DNA of 60,361 nucleotides from positions 1 through 60,361 of the forward strand of contig JAOASF010000036.1 of NCBI GenBank assembly GCA_025210175.1, in the 5' to 3' direction. The notes below the pieces were generated by a model that did not search any database, was not told the DNA's origin, and saw only the letters and a list, made by a program, of their open reading frames with translations. Below, one piece after another: positions 53,648 through 60,361 of this stretch. The translations under genes were made by a program, and so were the position numbers. Position 1 is the stretch's first letter. Each line of letters begins with the position of its first letter. The stretch comes from Crocinitomicaceae bacterium (lineage in GTDB: Bacteria > Bacteroidota > Bacteroidia > Flavobacteriales_D > Crocinitomicaceae).

Positions 53648-54809
53648 TTCTCGAATTGAGTAATTCCTCATAATACGCTTCCATGTTTTGTACGAGTTTC
53701 TCGTAATGGAATGCTTCTTTTACGTAATCCCAGCCATTTTGTGACAAAAATGAGCGTTTTTCTTCGTTTTCAACTAAATCTATCAAGCTTGCTACGTAGT
53801 TTTCCAAATCATTTGGCTCCACGATAAGACCGGTTTCTCCTTGCTTTACCACGTGTTGAACTCCTCCCACGTCTGTGCTAACAACCGCTACACTACTGGC
53901 TTGGGCTTCAATTAGACTAACGGGTGTTCCTTCATTGATGGAGGTCAAACATATGAGATCCATTCCAGGGTTAAACAAATGAATATCCTTGATCCAGGAG
54001 GTAAATTCAATTGTCAATTTTTCGTTCGAAATTCGCTCAGCGATGCATTCAAGACTTTCTCTTTCGGTGCCATCCCCCACTATAAAAACGCGCAACTTTT
54101 TATCGGTTCGCGCCGAGAGTTTTTCGATGGCTTTCAGAAAGAACTCGTGGTTTTTTATTTTAACCAATCGACCGACTATGGCAATTGCAATTTCATCTTC
54201 GGCTATTTGATATTTTTTTCGCGTTCCAATACGATTCTTGTTTCTATCGTGTTGAAAGCGATTCAAATCAAAACCAAGCGGAATCACTTTAATCTTATTC
54301 GGTTCACAGATTTTGTGCCTGTTCGACAAATCCTCCTTTTGTTCAGGAGAAATAGCCACTATACCTGAAGATTTAGAGGCAAGATAACGCTCAATAGACT
54401 TGTAAATAAAGGTTTTGAATCTCCCGAAATAACCGTCAAAAACATGTCCGTGATACGTGTGGACAATTACGGGTACTTTTTGCTTAAGGGCCGCCAAGCG
54501 TCCAATTGCACCTGCCTTTGAGGCGTGTGTGTGAACAATATCTGGTTTGTACTCCTCAATAATTCTTTTGATTTCTGAATAGGCCCGAAGGTCATCCTTG
54601 AAGTTGGGAGTTCGCTTCAAGTCTTTTACAATCAAAGGTTTAACTCCAATGTCTTCTAAAATAAATAAAGAATCAACCTCTCCCTCGTCGGGCACGCCAC
54701 CGAGTAACATGGTTTCAAAACCATTGTTCAAATATTTCGTGAGATACGAAACATTGTATGTGGGACCACCTAAATTAAAACGGTTGATTATTCTCAGGAC
54801 TTTTGGCAT
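53631..54809 (-). CDS. GT4-family glycosyltransferase
   Basis: 392 residues from the ATG at 54809; a TTG six codons upstream is less likely. GT-B fold: N-terminal NLGGPTYNVSYLT, HTHASKAGAIGRLAAL, and the C-terminal donor site with VGRLVKIKNHEF, EGTPVSLIEAQASS (E-x7-E) and GGVQHVVKQGETG. It adds a sugar to a lipid-linked glycan. First gene of the export operon, divergent from dacB. The sugar is unknown. Confidence 0.9.
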   Translation of the reverse strand: MPKVLRIINRFNLGGPTYNVSYLTKYLNNGFETMLLGGVPDEGEVDSLFILEDIGVKPLIVKDLKRTPNFKDDLRAYSEIKRIIEEYKPDIVHTHASKAGAIGRLAALKQKVPVIVHTYHGHVFDGYFGRFKTFIYKSIERYLASKSSGIVAISPEQKEDLSNRHKICEPNKIKVIPLGFDLNRFQHDRNKNRIGTRKKYQIAEDEIAIAIVGRLVKIKNHEFFLKAIEKLSARTDKKLRVFIVGDGTERESLECIAERISNEKLTIEFTSWIKDIHLFNPGMDLICLTSINEGTPVSLIEAQASSVAVVSTDVGGVQHVVKQGETGLIVEPNDLENYVASLIDLVENEEKRSFLSQNGWDYVKEAFHYEKLVQNMEAYYEELLNSRNAKVS

Positions 54810-54948
54810 TCCAGTAACTATTCTCAACGAATATAGACCCTTTCTGCAGATATTTCACAAAATGAATCAACAATCTTTCGTTTAGGAAAAACAAATTTTG
54901 CCTGTGCGAGCACGGCACAAGGTTTGTAACTTCATCCAAAAACATTTT

Positions 54949-56388
54949 ATGGCACGTTGGTCGATTTTTTTCTTTTTATTTATTCTGCATGCATCGCATT
55001 CTCAAATTCAAACCTCGATCCAGAATTTGGTTAATCGTTCCGATTTTGCCAATGCGAGTATTTCCATTCAGGTAACCAATTTGACAAAAAACGAGACAAT
55101 AGCAGGTTATAACAACAACCTTTGTCTACCTCCAGCCAGTACGGTAAAACTTTTTTCTACCGCTACGAGTTTGTCTCTACTGGGGAAAAATTACAAGCCT
55201 AAAACCAGTCTTTACTGTCAGGGGGAGATAATAGACAGCATACTCTATGGAAAAATAATGATCAAGGGGTTTGGTGACCCAACCTTGGGTTCCATGTATT
55301 TTGACCTTCCACTTGATTCGGTTTTTGGTTCTTGGACAAAAGCATTGAGACAAAAAGGAATCAAAAGCTTAAACGGGGATATTCTGGTCGATGGTTCACA
55401 GTTTGGCTACCAAGGAATACCGGACGGTTGGACCTGGGCCGATATGGGAAATTATTACGGAGCTGGTCCTTCTGGCATCTGTGTTTACGACAACATGTTG
55501 AACTACTTTTTTAGAACCTCCACGGCCGGCAGTCCTTCTCAACTTTTGAGAACTGAACCCGCTCTTTACGAATTGGATTTTTACAACAGAGTTGTGGCAG
55601 GCAAAGTACGATCCGACAACAGTTATATCTACGGAGCACCCTATTCCAATGTTCGTTTTGCAACTGGAAGCTTACCAGAAAACCAGGCAGAATTCAAGGT
55701 TAAAGGAAGTCTACCCGATCCGGAGCTAGCTCTCGGTAGAGCTTTTCAATATTATCTTCTTGCGAATGGGTTTGATGTGGACGGCGAACTACAAACCGCA
55801 CGTGAAGAACTCTGGAATGGCCGCTTGATTATATATGACTGGTCGGCTAGTTTGGTGGCCGAAACCGCGCCGCATACCTTGCTGGAAATTGCGACACTCA
55901 CCAATCACAAGAGCATCAATTTGTTTGCCGAACAACTTTTGTGTCTAACTGCCCTTGAAATCAAACATGAAGGCACAACCGAAGCAGGCTTGGATATTTT
56001 GGAGAACTATTGGAAATCAAAAATTAATTGGTCGGGCATACGGCTGACAGACGGAAGTGGATTATCGCGTTCAAATGCCGTGAGCGCAGGTCAATTTTGT
56101 GATTTGCTGGCTTATATGTACAAAGGAAATTTCGAAGATTTCAGAAGCACTTTGCCCATTGCCGGAAAGTCGGGAACCCTGGCTGGACTTTGCAGAGGCA
56201 CTGCGGCAGATGGCAGAGTTTATGCCAAAAGCGGAACCATGAACCGAATCAAATCCTACGCCGGGTATGTACAGGGTAAATCAGGAGATTGGTATGCCTT
56301 TGCCATTATTTTGAACAATTACAATTGCTCCAATGCGAGTGCTGTGGATTCAATCGAAAAGATCATGGTGGCTATTGCCAATAATTAG
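54949..56388 (+). CDS. dacB: D-alanyl-D-alanine carboxypeptidase/endopeptidase (PBP4 family)
   Basis: 479 residues from the ATG at 54949, which gives a signal peptide (FFLFILHASHSQ). An upstream TTG adds 17 residues with no signal. The three serine-peptidase motifs are present: S64-TV-K67 (PASTVKLFS), a SxN motif (SRSNAVSAG), and KSGTMNR. It trims peptidoglycan stem peptides in the periplasm. The 3' end overlaps the convergent ddl gene by 17 nt. Confidence 0.92.
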   Translation: MARWSIFFFLFILHASHSQIQTSIQNLVNRSDFANASISIQVTNLTKNETIAGYNNNLCLPPASTVKLFSTATSLSLLGKNYKPKTSLYCQGEIIDSILYGKIMIKGFGDPTLGSMYFDLPLDSVFGSWTKALRQKGIKSLNGDILVDGSQFGYQGIPDGWTWADMGNYYGAGPSGICVYDNMLNYFFRTSTAGSPSQLLRTEPALYELDFYNRVVAGKVRSDNSYIYGAPYSNVRFATGSLPENQAEFKVKGSLPDPELALGRAFQYYLLANGFDVDGELQTAREELWNGRLIIYDWSASLVAETAPHTLLEIATLTNHKSINLFAEQLLCLTALEIKHEGTTEAGLDILENYWKSKINWSGIRLTDGSGLSRSNAVSAGQFCDLLAYMYKGNFEDFRSTLPIAGKSGTLAGLCRGTAADGRVYAKSGTMNRIKSYAGYVQGKSGDWYAFAIILNNYNCSNASAVDSIEKIMVAIANN

Positions 56389-57352
56389 CGGGCAATTCGT
56401 TTTCGAGAATTTCGCGCCAGAAATCTGGAATGGAGAGTCCCTTTACATTCAACATTTTTGGGACAATTGAAACCGCAGAAAAACCAGGTGTTGTATTGAC
56501 TTCAATCACGAAGGGTTCTCCTTTCACGAGCATGAAATCTATTCGTGCTATTGATTTTAAACGCATCAATTTATACACCTTAATAGCCACTTCATGTACT
56601 TTCTGTGCCTCCAAATCACTGATTCGAGCTGGGGTAATTTCCTCCGACTTGCCGAGGTATTTGGCTTCGTAATCGAAAAACTCAAGCTCCGTGTAAATCT
56701 CCGTAATCGGTAAGGCTTCTACTCCATTCTTTCCTCGATATACTCCACAAGTCACCTCAGTTCCGTCCAAAAAAGACTCAACCACCACCGTTTCTCCTTC
56801 CGAAAATGCTTTCTCCAAGGCAGGTCTCAATTCTTCTTGTTTGTTCACCCGTGAAATTCCAAAACTGGAACCAGAATCGGCTGGTTTCACAAACAATGGA
56901 AGTCCCAAAGTGGAAATAAGTTCCTCTTCCGGTTTGTCATCTATTTCCAACAAAAGGATGGAATCGGCCACTTTCACACCAAAACCTTTGATAAATTGGT
57001 TGCAAAACCACTTGTCGAAGCTCAACTCAGAAGCCAAAGCAGAAGAATTGATGCAAGGCAGTCCCTTCATCTCCAAGAATGCTTGAATTTTCCCGTTTTC
57101 TCCTGGGTCACCATGAATGTAAACCAAACCAATATCAACGGATTTTTTCTCTCCTTCTATCGCAAAACTTAAGTCATTCAGATCCAGTGGAACTTTCTGT
57201 CCCTTGTAATCAACCGTCCACGATTCGTGATGAACCAAAATGGGAAAGCTTTCAAATTCTTTGGGCAGAGCAGACAAAATTGTCGTCGCACTCTTAATCG
57301 AGATTTCGTACTCGGAGGAAAATCCCCCACAAAAAACACCAATTGTCTTCAT
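56372..57352 (-). CDS. ddl: D-alanine-D-alanine ligase
   Basis: 326 residues, ATP-grasp fold. GVFCGGFSSEYEISIKSA at the start (GG and SxE), KPADSGSSFGISRV (ATP loop), ARIDFMLV and VIEVNTTPGFSAVSIVPKM at the end (Mg ligands) identify it. It makes the D-Ala-D-Ala dipeptide for the cell wall. It converges on dacB, which removes D-Ala, with 17 nt of overlap. A longer leader (57353-57496) separates it from the tetR-like gene. Confidence 0.95.
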   Translation of the reverse strand: MKTIGVFCGGFSSEYEISIKSATTILSALPKEFESFPILVHHESWTVDYKGQKVPLDLNDLSFAIEGEKKSVDIGLVYIHGDPGENGKIQAFLEMKGLPCINSSALASELSFDKWFCNQFIKGFGVKVADSILLLEIDDKPEEELISTLGLPLFVKPADSGSSFGISRVNKQEELRPALEKAFSEGETVVVESFLDGTEVTCGVYRGKNGVEALPITEIYTELEFFDYEAKYLGKSEEITPARISDLEAQKVHEVAIKVYKLMRLKSIARIDFMLVKGEPFVIEVNTTPGFSAVSIVPKMLNVKGLSIPDFWREILENELPANYWQ

Positions 57353-57465
57353 ACCCTTTTGTTTCGTTGGTCAAAGATAAAAGAGGACCGCGTTCCTTTC
57401 TGGAGATCCAAGGAAAGTTTTGAGCATTGGGTTATGAATTAGTTAAATGTCGTTAAGCTTTATAA

Positions 57466-57492
57466 ATGAATGAACGTTTATTTATAATTTTG
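57466..57492 (+). promoter_or_regulatory. Promoter and putative operator of the TetR-MFS operon
   Basis: The -7 box TAATTTTG (57485-57492) ends 4 nt before the ATG. Just upstream is an imperfect palindrome centred on AACGTT (57466-57485; arms ATGAATG and TATTTAT, 5 of 7 matching). Its last base overlaps the box, so bound regulator would block transcription. Confidence 0.65.
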
Positions 57493-57496
57493 CAGC

Positions 57497-58084
57497 ATGC
57501 GAATTCGGGACGAAAAAAAAGAATGCAATATCCGCGAAAAGGCCTTGGAATTAATTGTAAAACAGGGCTTTGATGGGTTTAGCATGCAGAAATTGGCCAA
57601 ACAAGCTTGCGTTTCTCCAGCCACCTTGTACATCTACTACGACAACAAGGCTCATCTGGTGAACGCCCTGTATAACCATTGGCACGATATATTTATCGCC
57701 CACACTTTAAAAGGGTTTGATGTTGATTCTTCATTTGAAGAAGGCCTTTGGAGGCAATGGATCAACCGTTGGTCTTTCATCACAGAATTCCCTCTCGCCT
57801 TTCGATTCTTGGAACAATTCCGCCACTCTCCACACGTGCTTCACGAGTCGGTAAGCATGTACGATTTCAAGGATACCATGCGAACTTTTCTTCGAAATGT
57901 GGTTGAAAAAGGAGAAATGATCGCCATAGAACCCGAGTTGTATTGGTCGCTGGCTTACGGACCTTTGTATGCCGTTGCCAAATTTCATTTTACGGGCAAA
58001 TCCTTCATGAACCGCGAATTCCACCTCTCTGAAAAAGACTTACGCATTCTGTTTAATCAAGCTATCAAGTCTTTAAAAAAATAA
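57497..58084 (+). CDS. TetR/AcrR-family repressor
   Basis: 195 residues. The N-terminal helix-turn-helix (FSMQKLAKQACVSPATLYIYYDN, about residues 28-50) is typical TetR, followed by an all-helical ligand domain. It lies 2 nt before an MFS transporter gene, which it probably controls together with itself. Its promoter carries an AACGTT-centred palindrome overlapping the -7 box. The ligand is unknown. Confidence 0.92.
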   Translation: MRIRDEKKECNIREKALELIVKQGFDGFSMQKLAKQACVSPATLYIYYDNKAHLVNALYNHWHDIFIAHTLKGFDVDSSFEEGLWRQWINRWSFITEFPLAFRFLEQFRHSPHVLHESVSMYDFKDTMRTFLRNVVEKGEMIAIEPELYWSLAYGPLYAVAKFHFTGKSFMNREFHLSEKDLRILFNQAIKSLKK

Positions 58085-58086
58085 GT

Positions 58087-59370
58087 ATGAAACAAAAACT
58101 TCAATTCACGGGCTACCAAAAGTTCGTCATCGCACTTTTGGCCATCCTACAATTCACCATCATATTGGATTTCATGGTTCTTTCACCCTTGGGTCCTTTT
58201 TTGATGGACGACATGAACATGTCCCCTGAGTCCTTTGGACACGTAGTTTCGGCCTATGCTTTCGCTGCTTTTGTTTCAGCCGTTGCCACAGCTGGGTTTG
58301 CGGATAAGTTCGACCGAAAAAAACTGTTGTTATTCTTCTACACCGGGTTCATTCTAGGCACCTTATTCTGTGCTTTATCAACATCCACAGAGGCACTGTT
58401 TGCAGCGCGAATCATCACGGGATTATTTGGCGGTGTAATCGGTTCAATTGGCTATGCCATCATTACGGATTTATTTGCTTTTGAACAACGAGGACGCGTT
58501 ATGGGCTTCGTTCAAATGGCTTTTGCTGCCAGTCAAATCCTTGGTTTGCCCATTGGATTATTTTTAGCAAACAAGGTCAATTGGCATCTTCCTTTTCTGG
58601 TCATCGTTGGCTTTTCCATTTTAACCTTCCTCTTAATCATGTGGAAATTGAAACCAATTACCGGCCATATTGAAGCGAACAAGGGCAACAATGCATTCAA
58701 ACACTTCGGAGCAATCTTAAAAAACAAGCGTTATCTAAGAGCCTTTACCGCCACTACCCTTTTGGCTACTGGTGGATTCATGTTGATGCCCTTCGGGACG
58801 GAGTTTGCTACCAAAAACCTAGGAATTGACAAGGTAGATCTGCCCACTTTGTACATGATAACAGGTGTATTCTCAATGATTTTTGGTCCCTTAATTGGTC
58901 GCTTAAGTGATCATATCGGAAAATTGAAAACCTTCATTTTTGGTTCGGTATTAACCATCACTTTTGTGGCTATTTATACCTCACTCGGTGTGACTCCATT
59001 GTGGATTGTCATTTTGTTGAATGTGGTCTTATTTGCTGGGATAACAGGTCGCATGGTTTCTGCTACAGCCCTTATTTCTGCTGTTCCTTCGGCAAAAGAC
59101 AGAGGTGCTTTTATGAGCATGAACTCAGCTGTTCAGCAACTCTCCGGAGGTATTTCCTCATCCATTGCCGGCCTCATTGTGATAAAATATGCGGATGAAA
59201 CCCTTGGGCATTATCCTTTATTGGGTGGAGTGGTCATCGCAACCATGGTCATTGCCGTTTTCCTGATGGGACGGGTAGATCGAATGCTGAAGAAAGACAC
59301 GACAGAAACAGAGTCTGTTATCCACGAAAATTTGGAAAAATCAGAATTGAAACCTGCCTTAGTCGATTAA
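58087..59370 (+). CDS. MFS transporter (DHA1-type)
   Basis: 427 residues with 12 predicted membrane helices. The loop between helices 2 and 3 reads [14 protein letters not shown], matching the MFS GxxxDRxGRK-type signature. A second signature-like block, [13 protein letters not shown], lies in the second half. Coupled to a TetR-family repressor, the usual arrangement for efflux of a small toxic compound; a substrate cannot be read. The 3' end overlaps pdxJ by 12 nt on the opposite strand. Confidence 0.9.
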   Translation: MKQKLQFTGYQKFVIALLAILQFTIILDFMVLSPLGPFLMDDMNMSPESFGHVVSAYAFAAFVSAVATAGFADKFDRKKLLLFFYTGFILGTLFCALSTSTEALFAARIITGLFGGVIGSIGYAIITDLFAFEQRGRVMGFVQMAFAASQILGLPIGLFLANKVNWHLPFLVIVGFSILTFLLIMWKLKPITGHIEANKGNNAFKHFGAILKNKRYLRAFTATTLLATGGFMLMPFGTEFATKNLGIDKVDLPTLYMITGVFSMIFGPLIGRLSDHIGKLKTFIFGSVLTITFVAIYTSLGVTPLWIVILLNVVLFAGITGRMVSATALISAVPSAKDRGAFMSMNSAVQQLSGGISSSIAGLIVIKYADETLGHYPLLGGVVIATMVIAVFLMGRVDRMLKKDTTETESVIHENLEKSELKPALVD

Positions 59371-60075
59371 ACAGCGTTTGTACAATTGAATGGTGTTTTC
59401 TATCCCTAAATAAAGGGCATCGGATACCAAGGCGTGACCAATGCTTACTTCATCCAAGCGAGGTAATTGTTGTTTGAAGAAGGTCAAGTTCTCCAAACTC
59501 AGGTCGTGACCAGCATTGATTTCCAATCCGGCATCCAAAGCAACTTGTGAACATTTTGCATAAGGTATTACAGCCTTTTTGGGATCCTTTTCAAAATCCT
59601 CCGCATAAGGTCCTGTGTACAATTCGATGCGATCTACACCTATCTCGGCAGCCTTTTCAACAAAGGTTTCATTGGTTTCAATGAAGATGGAAGTTCGAAC
59701 GCCGTATCCTTTTATTTCGTGGATAATTCGCTTGAGTTTTTCGAAATGTTCAACCGTATTCCAACCGGCATTCGAGGTTAAAACATGCGGTGGATCAGGA
59801 ACCAAGGTAGCTTGGGCAGGGCGCAATTCCTTGATCATTTTCATGTAGCGCTCGTCTGGGTACCCTTCGATATTGAATTCGGTGGTTACACTGGTGGCCA
59901 AATCATAGACATCTTGTCCGGTGATATGGCGTTCGTCGGGACGAGGATGGACCGTAATTCCATCCGCTCCAAAGCGCTCACAATCGAGGGCAAATTTTAA
60001 TACATTGGGAGTGTTTCCGCCTCTGGCATTGCGCAGGGTGGCTATTTTGTTAACATTGACACTCAATTTGGTCAT
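59359..60075 (-). CDS. pdxJ: Pyridoxine 5'-phosphate synthase
   Basis: 238 residues, TIM barrel. [18 protein letters not shown] at the start, the active-site blocks [16 protein letters not shown] and [12 protein letters not shown], and [16 protein letters not shown] at the end are typical of PdxJ. It joins 1-deoxyxylulose 5-phosphate and aminoacetone phosphate to form pyridoxine phosphate. It is transcribed away from the CBS-domain gene. Confidence 0.95.
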   Translation of the reverse strand: MTKLSVNVNKIATLRNARGGNTPNVLKFALDCERFGADGITVHPRPDERHITGQDVYDLATSVTTEFNIEGYPDERYMKMIKELRPAQATLVPDPPHVLTSNAGWNTVEHFEKLKRIIHEIKGYGVRTSIFIETNETFVEKAAEIGVDRIELYTGPYAEDFEKDPKKAVIPYAKCSQVALDAGLEINAGHDLSLENLTFFKQQLPRLDEVSIGHALVSDALYLGIENTIQLYKRCLID

Positions 60076-60139
60076 TCTACCGCGAAATTAGATTTCAAAG
60101 GTAAAAACTTCGTAAGGAAATTACTACTTTGGCTTAAGA

Positions 60140-60361
60140 ATGACAGCCGAAGAATTAATAACGGAGGACATCCCCCCTCTTTTACACACTGATCGAGGAG
60201 AAAAAGCCTTGGCATGGATGGAAGAATGCAAGGTTTCACACTTGCCTGTGCTAAAAAACGGGAACTATGTCGGCACTGTTTCTGAAACCTTGATACTAGA
60301 CCGACAAAATCTGGACGAAACCCTTGATAAATTATTCGACCACTTACCGAGACCCTATGTC
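60140..60361 (+). CDS. CBS-domain protein, 3' end outside window
   Basis: 74 residues are visible from the ATG at 60140 and the frame is open at the window edge. The sequence MTAEELITEDIPPLLHTD, ALAWMEECKVSHLPVLKNGNYVGTVSE and LFDHLPRP is the first half of a CBS pair. In related genomes a CBS-domain gene next to pdxJ is often followed by an NAD kinase gene; that lies beyond the window and is not confirmed. Confidence 0.8.
   Translation, partial: MTAEELITEDIPPLLHTDRGEKALAWMEECKVSHLPVLKNGNYVGTVSETLILDRQNLDETLDKLFDHLPRPYV

Noticed and set aside
1..60361. CRISPR arrays, tRNA and rRNA genes, phage or conjugation modules
   Set aside because: I looked for regularly spaced repeats, tRNA-like cloverleafs and typical phage genes and saw none; the only mobile element is the IS.

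Overview
This window comes from a member of the Bacteroidota, most likely Flavobacteriales (a Crocinitomicaceae/Fluviicola-like bacterium would fit; I cannot fix the genus). The evidence is four very large secreted proteins with type IX secretion (T9SS) C-terminal sorting domains, DUF5723, DUF3050 and DUF559 genes, a fused CcoN-CcoO oxidase subunit, and promoters with the Bacteroidota -7 box TAnnTTTG in place of a sigma-70 -10 box. Shine-Dalgarno sequences are largely absent.

Layout. 1-6.5 kb: 3' part of a giant T9SS surface protein. 6.6-18.4 kb: a micro-aerobic respiration island, with the cbb3 oxidase operon (ccoS-ccoNO-ccoQ-ccoP-ccoG-ccoH-DsbD_2-like gene), the hemN-ccoI operon, a divergent Crp/Fnr regulator and an orphan PaaC-like gene. 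FNR-type palindromes (TGAT-N4-ATCA) lie in the control regions of hemN/fnr, ccoS and the PaaC-like gene. Two of them bracket a 0.25-kb stretch that contains no convincing protein gene but folds into a compact three-way junction. 18.9-30.7 kb: three more T9SS proteins, a 2-Cys peroxiredoxin, and an IS481-type element inserted into a G-rich repeat beside a DUF559 nuclease gene. 30.8-36.9 kb: housekeeping genes on the minus strand (hldD, a deoxynucleoside kinase, a GH3-like enzyme, a frameshifted Bax-inhibitor-1 gene, folE, queD) and a stand-alone 32-residue membrane-protein gene. 37-41.9 kb on the plus strand: tlyA, sufS-sufE-sufT-DUF3050, fabF. 42-54.8 kb on the minus strand: a DUF5723 and lipoprotein pair, uvrA, a lytic transglycosylase, and a Wza/Wzc exopolysaccharide export set with rfbC, a WecA-like transferase and a GT4 glycosyltransferase. 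54.9-60.4 kb: dacB against ddl, a TetR-MFS pair, pdxJ and the start of a CBS-domain gene.

How it works together. The respiration island forms one logical unit: the Fnr-type regulator, oxygen-independent heme synthesis (HemN), copper loading (CcoI, CcoG, CcoH, DsbD_2-like), assembly (CcoS) and the oxidase itself. The hemN and ccoS promoters share one geometry: the TA of the -7 box lies 28-30 nt from the palindrome centre. This supports class-II-type activation by the regulator. The most promising unexplained element is the structured intergenic segment at 18473-18607, whose minus-strand upstream palindrome has almost the same spacing to a TA-starting -10/-7-like box.

A second theme is leaderless transcription: tlyA, sufS, fabF, the tetR-like gene and hemN all have a -7 box ending only 4-5 nt before the ATG, which leaves essentially no 5' UTR.
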